Source: Methanobacteriaceae archaeon
GTDB taxonomy: Archaea > Methanobacteriota > Methanobacteria > Methanobacteriales > Methanobacteriaceae
Length of the DNA: 19,495 bases
NCBI GenBank assembly: GCA_900766745.1
Contig: CAAFWR010000010.1
Location: forward strand, 1 to 19,495
Reading direction: 5' to 3'
Both the position numbers and the translations under genes were made by a program. The notes beneath the pieces are model-generated. The model was given only the letters and a program-made list of their open reading frames with translations. It was not told the origin of the DNA and made no database searches. Shown here in pieces: positions 8,514 to 16,897 of the stretch. Numbering within the stretch: position 1 is the first letter of the stretch; the number at the start of each line of letters is the position of its first letter.

Positions 8514-8534
8514 GATTATAATATTGTTATTAAA

Positions 8535-8545
8535 TACATAAAAAA
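8535..8545 (-). promoter_or_regulatory. TATA-like site of the helicase-nuclease gene
   Basis: TTTTTTATGTA on the minus strand is centred about 27 nt before the ATG at 8513, the spacing expected for leaderless archaeal transcripts. The match to a TATA box is imperfect. Confidence 0.35.
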
Positions 8546-8707
8546 TTATTGTTAAATTAAATTGCTTAAAATTAGCTAATTTTTTAGAAATGAATTGTTA
8601 TCATTGAAAAATCGGAAAAATATTAATAGAATATGTTATAAAAGGAATATCAGATTCCAGTTTTACAGAATCAAGTTTTTCTATTTTTTAAGTTTTACTG
8701 GAAGAGA

Positions 8708-8715
8708 TTTATAAT
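8708..8715 (+). promoter_or_regulatory. Putative TATA box of the aspS operon
   Basis: TTTATAAT lies about 57-64 nt upstream of the aspS start, giving a leader near 30-35 nt with GAGGTGA at 8759-8765. A second TATA-like site, GTTATAAAAG at 8634-8643, is followed directly by GGAATATCAGATTCC, a short inverted repeat. The divergent spacer 8514-8771 holds no gene I can support. Confidence 0.45.
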
Positions 8716-8771
8716 TACATTAAATTATTTAATAATAAAAAACTTAATAAATAACATAGAGGTGAATTACT

Positions 8772-10091
8772 TTGCAAGGTTTATTAAATGACTGGAGAAG
8801 AACTAATTATACTAAAAATGTCACTCCAGAACTATCTGGAGAAGACGTAATTATTATGGGATGGGTTCACGAAATCCGTGATTTAGGTGGAATCATATTT
8901 GTGCTTATAAGAGATAAAGATGGATTAATACAAATTACAGCACCTAGTAAAAAAGTTGAACCTGAAATCCTTGAGAAAATCCGTAATTTCAGAAAAGAAT
9001 CTGTAGTGGCTATTGAAGGAACTGTTCAGGATTCTGATAAAGCACCAAATGGTGTGGAGATTATTCCAAGAAACATTGAGATTTTAAACTTAGCTAAACA
9101 GCCATTACCAATGGATCCTACAGAAAAAGTGAGGGCAGAAATCGATACAAGACTTGATTCAAGATTTTTAGATTTAAGAAAAGCTAATATCAGCTCAATT
9201 TTTAAAATAAAAAGTCAAATGTTCCATACTGTAAGGGACTTCTTCTATGACAATGGATTTGTTGAAATCAACACTCCAAAACTTGTAGCATCAGCTACTG
9301 AAGGTGGAACAGAGCTATTCCCAATTACCTATTTTGAAAAAGAAGCTTTCCTAGGTCAATCTCCACAATTGTACAAACAGATTATGATGTCAAGTGGAAT
9401 GGACAGGGTATTTGAAATCGGTCAGATTTTCAGAGCAGAAGAACACGATACTTTAAGACACTTAAACGAAGCTGTTTCAATAGATGCTGAAGCTTCATTT
9501 ATGGATGACATCGACATGATGAAAGTCTTAAATAACATGATTGAACAGGTAATCATTGACGTTAATGAAAACTGTAGTGATGAACTAGCTATTCTCGATC
9601 ATGAACTTCCAATTCCTGATGAACCTTTCCCAAGAGTTACCTATGATGAAGCTGTAGACATTGTTAACTCTAAAGGTGTGGAAATGGAATGGGGAGAAGA
9701 CCTTTCCCGTGCAGCTGAAAAAGCTTTAGGTGATGTGATGGGAGGATTTTACTTCTTAACTGAATGGCCAAGCGCTATCAAACCGTTTTATGTAATGCCG
9801 TTAGAATCAGACCCTACCAAATCTCATGCTTTTGATTTAATGTACAATAACTTAGAATTGTCTTCAGGAGCAACTCGTGTTCATCAATATGATTTGCTTG
9901 TAGAACAAATCGAAGAACGTGATTTAAATCCAGATGCATTTGGCAGCTATTTAAAAGCATTTGAATACGGTATGCCTCCACATGCAGGTTGGGGTGTAGG
10001 TGCAGACAGATTGACTATGGTTCTTACAGGTGTAAACAATATTCGTGAAACAGTTCTCTTCCCAAGAGACAGACACAGATTAACTCCTTAA
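8772..10091 (+). CDS. aspS: Aspartyl-tRNA synthetase, non-discriminating archaeal type
   Basis: Class II synthetase of 439 residues, archaeal/eukaryal AspRS type. An N-terminal OB-fold anticodon-binding domain (about 1-105) is followed by the catalytic domain: motif 1 in the [20 protein letters not shown] region, motif 2 [14 protein letters not shown] (R221, E223) and motif 3 GVGADRLTM (R413). The OB fold has His33 (GWVHEIRD) and Pro92 (KAPNG). These are the residues that distinguish non-discriminating AspRS from discriminating enzymes with Trp and Lys, so it probably also aspartylates tRNA-Asn for GatCAB amidation. The start codon is TTG, chosen because GAGGTGA ends six bases upstream and homologous sequence begins here. 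It is the first gene of a four-gene operon. Confidence 0.97.
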   Translation: MQGLLNDWRRTNYTKNVTPELSGEDVIIMGWVHEIRDLGGIIFVLIRDKDGLIQITAPSKKVEPEILEKIRNFRKESVVAIEGTVQDSDKAPNGVEIIPRNIEILNLAKQPLPMDPTEKVRAEIDTRLDSRFLDLRKANISSIFKIKSQMFHTVRDFFYDNGFVEINTPKLVASATEGGTELFPITYFEKEAFLGQSPQLYKQIMMSSGMDRVFEIGQIFRAEEHDTLRHLNEAVSIDAEASFMDDIDMMKVLNNMIEQVIIDVNENCSDELAILDHELPIPDEPFPRVTYDEAVDIVNSKGVEMEWGEDLSRAAEKALGDVMGGFYFLTEWPSAIKPFYVMPLESDPTKSHAFDLMYNNLELSSGATRVHQYDLLVEQIEERDLNPDAFGSYLKAFEYGMPPHAGWGVGADRLTMVLTGVNNIRETVLFPRDRHRLTP

Positions 10092-10110
10092 ACAACTTCA
10101 AAGTGATCAA

Positions 10111-11325
10111 ATGAAAGAGTATGATATAGCTATTATTGGCGGAGGCCCTGGAGGGATGATGGCAGCAATAGCTGCAAAAAACTGTAATGTAGTAATTTTA
10201 GAGAAAAATCAGCAGTTAGGAAGAAAGCTTCTTCTAACTGGTGGAGGAAGATGTAATATTACAAACAACAAGCCAATAAAAAAGCTATTAGATTCTTTCG
10301 ATGAAAAAAACTTTTTAAAACATGCATTTTACACACTAACAAATGATAAACTGTTAAAGCTATTTGAAGATAAAGGTCTTAACTTTATTGAAGAAGATGA
10401 TAATAGAATATTTCCTGAAACTGAAAAAGCTAGGGATGTATTGAAAGTTCTGGAAGAGTATCTGGAAGGCACTGATATTATATATAATTTTGATGCTGAT
10501 GAGATTACTAAAACAGAAGATAAATTCATTATAAACAATCAGATTAAAGCATCTAAGGTAATAATAGCTACTGGAGGTATTACCTATCAGGAAACAGGTT
10601 CTGATGGGGCAGGACTTAAAATATTTGACACTAAAAGGACTTCTGTAAAATTCGGTCTTGTGCCGTTAATAGCTAACTATCACTTTGAAAACTATGCAGG
10701 AATCACTCTTTATGATATTTCAGTCAGTTACGGTGATAAGAGCTATCGTGGAGATGTTCTAATAACTCATAAAGGCCTTACAGGTCCAGCTATCCTTAAC
10801 GTAAGTAATGAAATCTCAAAAGACTTGGATTATGATTTACTTAAAAATTATAATGTGGAATTTGATGACATTAGAATATCTCTTGATTTAATGCCAGACA
10901 TTAATAAAGAGGAATTGTTGTCAAAAGTCACTAAAGATTTCCAGGAAAAAGGAAAAGTGCTTCTTAAAAACTATCTGAAATACTATTTAACTAACAGATT
11001 TATTCCATTTTTCTTAGATGGGGCTGAAATCGATGGCGAAGTTAAATTAGCTAATGTTTTAAAGGAAGATAAGCAAAAATTAGTTGATAGTCTTAAATGT
11101 CTTAAATTAGAAATAATTGGCTTTAATTCATCTTTAAGTAAAATTACTATTGGTGGAATCAAATCTTCAGCTATTGATTCTAAAACAATGGAATCTTTAG
11201 AAACTAAAGGGTTATATTATGCTGGTGAAGTTTTAGAACCTGTTGGTCCAACTGGAGGATATAATTTAAAAATAGCGTTTTCTACTGGATATTTAGCAGG
11301 ATTATCAGCTTCTAAAACAATTTAA
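10111..11325 (+). CDS. HI0933/BaiN-like FAD-dependent oxidoreductase
   Basis: A 404-residue flavoprotein. The N-terminus has the dinucleotide-binding fold IAIIGGGPGGMMAA (glycines 10-15) ending at E31, followed by the family signature GRKLLLTGGGRCNITN (37-52). The C-terminus has EPVGPTGGYNLKIAFSTGY (376-394), which closes over FAD. These define the HI0933/YhiN/BaiN family, annotated variously as NAD(P)/FAD-dependent oxidoreductase or aminoacetone oxidase-like; its substrate in archaea is not known to me. AAGTGAT a few bases before the ATG is a reasonable ribosome binding site. It starts 19 nt after aspS and ends just before cbiC, so it is cotranscribed with tRNA-charging and tetrapyrrole genes. 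A redox role in tetrapyrrole metabolism is possible but rests only on position. Confidence 0.92.
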   Translation: MKEYDIAIIGGGPGGMMAAIAAKNCNVVILEKNQQLGRKLLLTGGGRCNITNNKPIKKLLDSFDEKNFLKHAFYTLTNDKLLKLFEDKGLNFIEEDDNRIFPETEKARDVLKVLEEYLEGTDIIYNFDADEITKTEDKFIINNQIKASKVIIATGGITYQETGSDGAGLKIFDTKRTSVKFGLVPLIANYHFENYAGITLYDISVSYGDKSYRGDVLITHKGLTGPAILNVSNEISKDLDYDLLKNYNVEFDDIRISLDLMPDINKEELLSKVTKDFQEKGKVLLKNYLKYYLTNRFIPFFLDGAEIDGEVKLANVLKEDKQKLVDSLKCLKLEIIGFNSSLSKITIGGIKSSAIDSKTMESLETKGLYYAGEVLEPVGPTGGYNLKIAFSTGYLAGLSASKTI

Positions 11326-11336
11326 AAGGGATGTCT

Positions 11337-11975
11337 ATGAACAACAACAATTTTATGGGTGCATCAACAAAACAGGGTCTTGATATAGCTAATAAAAGCC
11401 GTGAAATTATAAGGGGCCTTATTGGAGAAGATATTAAAGATTTAAAACCTGCAGAAAGAGATATTGTAGAGCGAATAGTTCACTCAACAGCAGATCCGGA
11501 CTATGCAAAACTTGTTTATATGAGTCCTGATTTTGTAGATGCCTCTATTAAAGCACTTAAAAATAATGAAACTATTTTAACCGATATCAATATGGTTAAA
11601 TCAGGAATCACTAGCTATGACGGTGAAGTTGAATGTTACATTAAAAATGAGGAAGTTAAAGAAATAGCTAGAGAAAATCAGATTACAAGAGCGGCTGCAG
11701 CTATTAGATATGCTGCCTTAAATGACTTTGAAGGAATTGTTGTTTCTGGCAATGCTCCAACAGCTGTTTGGGAAGCTATGGATTTATATAATAAAGATAA
11801 AATTAATCTTAAAGCTATTGTTGGCGTTCCGGTCGGTTTTGTTGGTGCTGCAGATTGTAAAGAAGCATTAAAGCAGTCAGATATTCCGAGCATTATCACA
11901 GAAGGGCCTAAAGGAGGAACACCTATTGCTGTGGCATGTGTTAACTCACTGATTCAAACATTAAAAGAGGTATAA
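11337..11975 (+). CDS. cbiC: Cobalt-precorrin-8 methylmutase CbiC
   Basis: Moves the methyl group from C-11 to C-12 of (cobalt-)precorrin-8 to give cobyrinate, late in corrin ring synthesis for cobamides. Family features are AERDIVERIVHSTADPDY with the catalytic His (residue 49 from this start), DINMVKSGI, ITRAAAAIRYA, IVVSGNAPTA and AIVGVPVGFVGA. Two in-frame ATGs lie at 11331 and 11337. AAAAGGG ends at 11330, touching the first ATG but six bases before the second, so I prefer 11337 (212 residues); starting at 11331 would add only Met-Ser. The gap after the flavoprotein gene is 11 nt, and hemL starts 3 nt after the stop. Methanogens need corrinoids for Mtr and other methyltransferases. Confidence 0.96.
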   Translation: MNNNNFMGASTKQGLDIANKSREIIRGLIGEDIKDLKPAERDIVERIVHSTADPDYAKLVYMSPDFVDASIKALKNNETILTDINMVKSGITSYDGEVECYIKNEEVKEIARENQITRAAAAIRYAALNDFEGIVVSGNAPTAVWEAMDLYNKDKINLKAIVGVPVGFVGAADCKEALKQSDIPSIITEGPKGGTPIAVACVNSLIQTLKEV

Positions 11976-11978
11976 AAG

Positions 11979-13244
11979 ATGAATTCAGAAAGACTATTTG
12001 AAGAAAGTAGAAAGTATATTCCTGGGGGAGTAAATTCACCATTAAGAGCATTTAAACCTTATCCTTTCTTTGTTAAATCTGGAGAAGGTTCTCATCTGTC
12101 TGATGTTGATGGAAATCAGTATATTGATTATTGTTTGGCATATGGTCCTTTAATTTTAGGACATGCAGATCCGAAAGTTGTTGAAGCGCTTAAAAGACAG
12201 GCACAGCTTGGAACTACTTATGGTGCCCCTACAGAAGGTGAAATTAAACTTGCAGAGGAAGTTGTTGATAGAATACCTTCAGCAGAAATGGTTCGTTTTG
12301 TAAACAGCGGGACCGAAGCTACAATGAGCGCAATTAGGGTAGCTCGAGGATTTACAGGAAGGGATAAAATAGTTAAATTTGACGGCACATACCATGGTGC
12401 CCATGATTATTGTCTTGTAAAAAGCGGTTCTGGTGCAACTGCCCTTCCAGATTCAGCAGGTATTCCGGTAGATACAACTAAAAATACATTAACAGTTCCA
12501 TATAATGATGAAGAGGCTTTAACAAAATTAATTGAAGATGAAGGGGAAAATATAGCCTGTATTATACTTGAAGTTGTAATGGGAAATATAGGATTTGTAC
12601 CTCCTAAAAAAGGTTATCTTGAATTCTTGCGTAAAATAACAGATGAGAATGGGATTCTTTTAATTTTTGATGAAGTGATAACCGGATTTAGATTATCAAG
12701 GGGAGGAGCTCAAGAGTACTATGATGTCACACCTGACATGACCACATTAGGTAAAATCGTTGGGGGAGGTCTTCCAATGGGAGCATTTTGTGGTAAGAAA
12801 GAAATCATGGAAGTTGTAGCACCATTAGGACCAGTTTATCAGGCAGGAACATTTAGTGGAAACCCTATGTCAGTACAGGCAGGAATAGCTATGTTAGATC
12901 AGCTTGATGAAAATGCCTACAACAATCTTGATGAAAAAGGAAGCTACTTAAGAGGATCCATGGCAGACATAATTGATGATTTAGGATTAGACATAACTCC
13001 TGCAGGGGCAGGATCAATGTTTCAGGTTTACTTTAACTCTAATGAAGTCTGCAATGCAGCTGATGCAAAGGCTTCTGATGCTGAAAGATTCTTAATTTAC
13101 TTTAGGGAATTACTAAAAGAAGGCATTTTCATACCTCCAAGTCAGTTTGAGTGTAATTTCTTATCTACTGCCCATACAATGGAAGATTTGGACAATACTG
13201 CTGTAGCTATTGAAAAAGCATTGAAAATAGCTTTTGAAATTTAA
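11979..13244 (+). CDS. hemL: Glutamate-1-semialdehyde 2,1-aminomutase HemL
   Basis: PLP enzyme that turns glutamate-1-semialdehyde into 5-aminolevulinate, the last step of the C5 route from Glu-tRNA that feeds all tetrapyrroles (cobamides, F430, siroheme). The 421 residues are full length, with the hallmark N-terminus [55 protein letters not shown], the PLP-binding lysine K259 in [15 protein letters not shown] and [18 protein letters not shown] at 11966-11971 ends seven bases before the ATG, inside the cbiC 3' end. It is the last gene of the aspS operon; a hairpin terminator follows. Pairing with cbiC supports shared tetrapyrrole function. Confidence 0.98.
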   Translation: MNSERLFEESRKYIPGGVNSPLRAFKPYPFFVKSGEGSHLSDVDGNQYIDYCLAYGPLILGHADPKVVEALKRQAQLGTTYGAPTEGEIKLAEEVVDRIPSAEMVRFVNSGTEATMSAIRVARGFTGRDKIVKFDGTYHGAHDYCLVKSGSGATALPDSAGIPVDTTKNTLTVPYNDEEALTKLIEDEGENIACIILEVVMGNIGFVPPKKGYLEFLRKITDENGILLIFDEVITGFRLSRGGAQEYYDVTPDMTTLGKIVGGGLPMGAFCGKKEIMEVVAPLGPVYQAGTFSGNPMSVQAGIAMLDQLDENAYNNLDEKGSYLRGSMADIIDDLGLDITPAGAGSMFQVYFNSNEVCNAADAKASDAERFLIYFRELLKEGIFIPPSQFECNFLSTAHTMEDLDNTAVAIEKALKIAFEI

Positions 13245-13252
13245 AAACATTC

Positions 13253-13288
13253 TGATTTGCTGTTTTAATGGCAAATCATCCTTTTTTT
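13253..13288 (+). terminator. Hairpin plus T-tract terminator of the aspS-hemL operon
   Basis: TGATTTGC (13253-13260) pairs with GCAAATCA (13271-13278) around a 10-nt loop, and seven T follow at 13282-13288. It begins 8 nt after the hemL stop. Confidence 0.75.
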
Positions 13289-13359
13289 CTTATATCTCTT
13301 TTACATAATCTTTTTAGGTTGCATTCTTTTTAACAGTTTTTATCTAAATTAAAAATAAT

Positions 13360-13370
13360 TTTATATATAA
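13360..13370 (+). promoter_or_regulatory. TATA box of the signal peptidase-argS unit
   Basis: TTTATATATAA lies 40-50 nt before the signal peptidase ATG. The expected transcription start near 13390 would keep the ribosome binding site AAGGTG at 13399-13404. The location after a terminator supports a new transcription unit here. Confidence 0.6.
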
Positions 13371-13409
13371 TTTTAAATAAAATTATTAGGTATAATAAAA
13401 GGTGTTTTT

Positions 13410-13838
13410 ATGACTGATATGAAAGAAATAGCTATTTATATTGTTATTATTTTTATTGCTCTTTTAGCTGCTCAACATTTAAATGTGGTTGTCTCAGGGA
13501 GTATGGAACCAGTATTTTATAGGGGGGATATAGTAGCAGTTGAAAAAGCTAACCTGTTTGGACTTGGTATTCAGGAATTTGATCCTGAAGATGTAAAGGT
13601 TGGCGACATTGTTGTTTATAATGCAGAATGGGTTAATGAGCCTGTTATTCATAGAGTTATAAATATTACTGAAATTAATGGAACCACATATTATGAGATT
13701 AAGGGGGATAATAATAACGCTCCAGATCCTTATTATGTGCACCCGAGCCAGATTACCGATAAGGTAATTATGATGGGTGATAATCCAGTTGTTATTCCAT
13801 ATATTGGAAATATTAACCTTTGGTTAAAAGGTTTATAA
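13410..13838 (+). CDS. Signal peptidase I, archaeal/ER (Sec11-like) type
   Basis: Membrane-bound serine protease that removes signal peptides from exported proteins, with the active site outside the membrane. The 142-residue protein has one N-terminal membrane segment (about residues 6-22), then VVSGSMEPVF with catalytic S31. PVIHRVIN supplies H81, in place of the bacterial lysine, and GDNNNAPDP supplies D100 and D106. The Ser-His-Asp set and the 6-residue spacing of the two aspartates match the archaeal type known from Methanococcus voltae. It is short, with no C-terminal extension. AAGGTG five bases before the ATG fixes the start. It is 20 nt upstream of argS and probably cotranscribed. Adhesin-like proteins such as those at the window ends would be plausible substrates. 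Confidence 0.95.
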   Translation: MTDMKEIAIYIVIIFIALLAAQHLNVVVSGSMEPVFYRGDIVAVEKANLFGLGIQEFDPEDVKVGDIVVYNAEWVNEPVIHRVINITEINGTTYYEIKGDNNNAPDPYYVHPSQITDKVIMMGDNPVVIPYIGNINLWLKGL

Positions 13839-13858
13839 ATTGTTTAAATGGTGAATAA

Positions 13859-15559
13859 ATGTATTTTGAAATAGAAAAACAAGCAATAGATTCTATTAAT
13901 AAAGCAGTTCAGGATTTTGACTGTGAAATTGATGAGGATTTTCGTTTAGATTTTCCACCTAATCCTAAGTTAGGTGATTTAGCTAGTACAATTTCATTTT
14001 CTTTAGCTAAAAAACTTAAAAAATCTCCAAATATAATCTCTGAAGAATTAGCTTCTAAAATTGATGTTCCTCATATCTTTAAGAAGGTTGAAGCTGTCGG
14101 CCCTTACGTTAATTTCTTCATTGATTATGACGAATTCTCAAAAGCATTACTTGATCAGATTGATGATATGTATGGCCATTTACCGAAAATTAATGAGAAA
14201 GTTGTTCTGGAACATACTTCCGCAAATCCTAATGGTCCTTTACATATTGGTCATGTTCGTAATTCTATTTTTGGTGACTCCATAGCTAGGCTTTTAAAAT
14301 TAGCTGGTCGGGATGTTGAAACACAATACTATGTTAATGATATGGGCAGACAAATTGCTATTATTGTTTTAGGTATTACAGAACTTGGTCTTAAAATAGA
14401 GGATCAGGAAGGTGACAAAATAGACCATAAAATCGGTCAGCTCTACTTTAAAGCTAATGAAAAGCTCAATGAAGATGAAAGCTTAAATTCACATGTAGAC
14501 GCTTTAATTAAAAAATATGAAAGCGGTGAAGATCCTGCTTTAAATAAAATCTTCGAGGATGTAGTTGAAAAGTGTCTTTCAGGAATTAAGGAAACACTTC
14601 AAAGAATTAACATCAACCATGATAGCTTTGAATGGGAAGGTCAGTTTATCCGTAATGGCGATGTATGGGATATGTTAGACTATATTGAAGAGGAAGGTTT
14701 TGTATCAAAAGGAGAAGTAGATTTTATAGATTTAACATTCTGGCAAATTGAAAAAGAATTTATCCTCAGAAGATCAGACGGTTCATCACTATACTCTACA
14801 AGGGATTTAGCATATCACAGATTTAAAAATAAACGCGGAGATCTTGTTCTTGATATTTTAGGTTCAGATCATAAATTAGCTGCAAAACAAATCAAGATAA
14901 TATTTGAAGAAATTCTAAGAGAAAAAGCGCCTGAAGTAATTTTCTATGAATTCATCACATTGCCTGAAGGTTCAATGTCAACAAGAAGAGGAGTATTCAT
15001 ATCTGTAGATGAACTTGTAGATGAAGCTGTTAAAAGAGCTAGTGCGGAAATCGAAAAGAGAAATCCTGAATTGACTCCAGAAGAAGTTCTTCCAATCGCT
15101 GAACAAATAGGAATAGGAGCTATTAGGTTCTTTATAGCTAAACTTTCACCAGAAAAACACATTACATTTAAATGGGATGAAGCATTAAGCTTTGAGAGGG
15201 GATGTGCATCAATACAGTATGCACATGCAAGAGCTTGTAAACTTCTTAAAAAATCAGGTAAAGACATTTCAAAACTAGCTGTTCCTAATGAATGGGTAGC
15301 TGATGAAAATGAAATAGATTTAGTACGTACATTGGCTAAATTCCCACAGGTTGTTGAAGATTCCGCTAATAAGCAAAGAATACACAACATCACACAATAT
15401 TGCCAAGATTTAGCTAATAGCTTTAATAAATTCTATAAGGCAGAACAGGTTATCGGTTCTGATAATGAGAATGTACGTCTTATTCTTGTAGATAAAGCTA
15501 GAATTGTTTTAAGAAATGCATTATCAATTTTAGGTGTGGAAGCACCAGAAAAAATGTAA
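13859..15559 (+). CDS. argS: Arginyl-tRNA synthetase
   Basis: Class I synthetase charging tRNA-Arg, 566 residues, full length. The N-terminal Add1 domain that contacts the tRNA D-loop (about 1-105, with PPNPKLGDLAST) is followed by EHTSANPNGPLHIGHVRN, where HIGH is residues 129-132. The KMSKS-equivalent loop is SMSTR (372-376), as is normal for many ArgRS. The C-terminal helical anticodon-binding DALR domain begins near QYAHARACKLLKKSG, and the protein ends in the canonical GVEAPEKM. GGTGA at 13850-13854 ends four bases before the ATG. A strong hairpin/T-tract follows the stop codon. The upstream partner is the signal peptidase gene. Confidence 0.98.
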   Translation: MYFEIEKQAIDSINKAVQDFDCEIDEDFRLDFPPNPKLGDLASTISFSLAKKLKKSPNIISEELASKIDVPHIFKKVEAVGPYVNFFIDYDEFSKALLDQIDDMYGHLPKINEKVVLEHTSANPNGPLHIGHVRNSIFGDSIARLLKLAGRDVETQYYVNDMGRQIAIIVLGITELGLKIEDQEGDKIDHKIGQLYFKANEKLNEDESLNSHVDALIKKYESGEDPALNKIFEDVVEKCLSGIKETLQRININHDSFEWEGQFIRNGDVWDMLDYIEEEGFVSKGEVDFIDLTFWQIEKEFILRRSDGSSLYSTRDLAYHRFKNKRGDLVLDILGSDHKLAAKQIKIIFEEILREKAPEVIFYEFITLPEGSMSTRRGVFISVDELVDEAVKRASAEIEKRNPELTPEEVLPIAEQIGIGAIRFFIAKLSPEKHITFKWDEALSFERGCASIQYAHARACKLLKKSGKDISKLAVPNEWVADENEIDLVRTLAKFPQVVEDSANKQRIHNITQYCQDLANSFNKFYKAEQVIGSDNENVRLILVDKARIVLRNALSILGVEAPEKM

Positions 15560-15562
15560 ATA

Positions 15563-15597
15563 AGTAGTTTACTTAACTACTATTATTATTTTTTTTT
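15563..15597 (+). terminator. Hairpin plus T-tract terminator of argS
   Basis: AGTAGTT (15563-15569) pairs with AACTACT (15575-15581) around a 5-nt loop, followed after a short TATTA spacer by nine T at 15589-15597. It begins 3 nt after the argS stop and ends 2 nt before the stop codon of the convergent regulator gene. Confidence 0.75.
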
Positions 15598-15599
15598 AA

Positions 15600-15773
15600 T
15601 TAAGCTACCATCCTATTGCTTTTTGATTTGAAATTAACTACAATTTCTCCTTTGTCATTTTCAAACCATAAGATAGTTACATCATCTTTAGGATCTAAAT
15701 TATATTTTTTCCTAACCTCAATAGGTATTGTTGTTCTATTGTTTTTATATAATTTTGAATTTGCAAATAACAT
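15600..15773 (-). CDS. AbrB/SpoVT/MazE-type DNA-binding protein, solitary
   Basis: A 57-residue protein with the swapped-hairpin AbrB/SpoVT fold signature KLYKNNRTTIPIEVRKKYNL, then DDVTILWFENDKGEIVVNF. Proteins of this fold bind DNA as dimers and serve either as transcription regulators or as antitoxins (MazE, VapB). No toxin-like gene adjoins it, so a stand-alone regulator is the better guess. A GTG three codons upstream (15782) is in frame, but it lies inside the ribosome binding site AGGTGA. The ATG at 15773, five bases after that site, is therefore the likely start. It has its own TATA-like site at 15816-15826 and converges on argS. Confidence 0.85.
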   Translation of the reverse strand: MLFANSKLYKNNRTTIPIEVRKKYNLDPKDDVTILWFENDKGEIVVNFKSKSNRMVA

Positions 15774-15815
15774 TTTTTTCACCTACTACTAATTAACATT
15801 AAATAACGATGCTTT

Positions 15816-15826
15816 ATTATTTAAAT
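15816..15826 (-). promoter_or_regulatory. TATA box of the AbrB-type gene
   Basis: ATTTAAATAAT on the minus strand lies 43-53 nt before the ATG at 15773, leaving a leader of about 20 nt that contains AGGTGA. Confidence 0.45.
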
Positions 15827-15849
15827 CTTTCGTTTTAATTTTGTAAAAT

Positions 15850-15868
15850 CTATTTAAATAGAAAAAAA
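15850..15868 (-). terminator. T-tract with palindrome after argF
   Basis: On the minus strand, 15 nt after the argF stop, seven T (15868-15862) are followed by the perfect 12-bp palindrome CTATTTAAATAG (15861-15850). The T-run alone could end transcription in archaea. The palindrome lies upstream of the AbrB-type promoter and might instead be a binding site. Confidence 0.4.
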
Positions 15869-15883
15869 TAAGTTTAAGAAAGT

Positions 15884-16789
15884 TTATTTAAGGTAATAAT
15901 ATAAAACTGCTTTCTGTGCATGAAGCCTGTTTTCTGCTTCATCAAATACAACAGATTGCGGGCCGTCAATAACTTCAGCACTTACTTCCTGACCTCTTAT
16001 TGCAGGAAGGCAATGCATAAAAATAGCTGTTGGTTTTGCAAGACTCATCAATTCTTTGTTAACTTGATAAGGTAGGAAATCTTTTTCTCTTTGGGCTTCT
16101 TCTTTTTCATCTCCCATACTTACCCACACATCAGTGTAAACTACATCTGAGTCTTTAAGCGCTTCTTCTAGATTGTCTGTTATGTTTATCTCACAATTGT
16201 TTTCAGCAGCTATCTTTTTTGCTTTTCCAAGTATTTCTTTATTTGGACTGTATTTATCTGGACAAGCTACTGTCATGTTCATTTTAAGCATTGCAGTAAT
16301 TAAAAGAAGAGAGTTACATACATTATTTCCATCACCAACGAAGGTTAATTTTTTACCTTTAAAACTTCCAAGATGTTCTTTAATAGTAAGCATATCGGCA
16401 AGTGCTTGGCAAGGGTGTTCAAGGTTTGTTAATCCACTAATGACTGGGATTTCTGCATATTTGGCTAATTCTTCAACATCACTATGTTCAATTGCCCTTA
16501 TCATAATTCCATCTACAAATCTACTTAAAACCTTTGCAGTATCAGAGATAGGTTCCCCTCTTCCCATTTGAAGATCTTGTGAGGATAAAAATATTCCTCT
16601 TCCACCTAACTGATACATTCCAACGTCAAAAGAAATTCTGGTTCTTGTAGATGATTTCTGAAATATCATAGCTAATGTTTTCCCATTTAATGGTTTGTCT
16701 TCAACTTCGCCATGTTTAATTTTTTCAGCTAATTCGAGAATATGCTCTACTTCCCCTTGAATATCACAAACAGATAATAAATCTTTCAT
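15884..16789 (-). CDS. argF: Ornithine carbamoyltransferase ArgF
   Basis: Joins carbamoyl phosphate and ornithine to give citrulline in arginine synthesis. The 301 residues are normal length. The carbamoyl-phosphate loop is SSTRTR (46-51); HPCQALAD (125-132) and HCLPA (259-263) supply further active-site residues, and [14 protein letters not shown] and the C-terminal [11 protein letters not shown] are typical. The ornithine-binding [12 protein letters not shown], rather than an aspartate transcarbamoylase pattern, favours OTC. AAAAGGTT about seven bases before the ATG is the likely ribosome binding site. The 106-nt spacer to purD is AT-rich with several possible TATA sites, none distinct enough to call. 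A terminator after purD suggests argF is transcribed separately. Confidence 0.98.
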   Translation of the reverse strand: MKDLLSVCDIQGEVEHILELAEKIKHGEVEDKPLNGKTLAMIFQKSSTRTRISFDVGMYQLGGRGIFLSSQDLQMGRGEPISDTAKVLSRFVDGIMIRAIEHSDVEELAKYAEIPVISGLTNLEHPCQALADMLTIKEHLGSFKGKKLTFVGDGNNVCNSLLLITAMLKMNMTVACPDKYSPNKEILGKAKKIAAENNCEINITDNLEEALKDSDVVYTDVWVSMGDEKEEAQREKDFLPYQVNKELMSLAKPTAIFMHCLPAIRGQEVSAEVIDGPQSVVFDEAENRLHAQKAVLYYYLK

Positions 16790-16865
16790 TATTTTAACCT
16801 TTTCAACAATAAATAAAATATGATATTTCTTTTTATTTATTATTAAAGCTTTCTAAAAAATTTTC

Positions 16866-16897
16866 AAAAAAAATAAGTAAAGTATCCATTGGATACT
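16866..16897 (-). terminator. Hairpin plus T-tract terminator of purD
   Basis: On the minus strand AGTATCC (16897-16891) and GGATACT (16887-16881) form a perfect 7-bp stem with a 3-nt loop that overlaps the purD stop codon. TTACTTA and eight T (16873-16866) follow. Confidence 0.7.

Noticed and set aside
13815..13833. Inverted repeat AACCTTT...AAAGGTT at the end of the signal peptidase gene
   Set aside because: It lies within codons, lacks a T-run, and is just before the argS ribosome binding site; read-through into argS is more likely than termination.
14944..15393. 149-codon antisense frame within argS
   Set aside because: It is a shadow of the argS frame, has low-complexity Ser/Ala-rich translation, and lacks promoter and ribosome binding site.
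16173..16571. 132-codon antisense frame within argF
   Set aside because: The opposite strand encodes a complete, motif-bearing ArgF; the antisense translation resembles no family.
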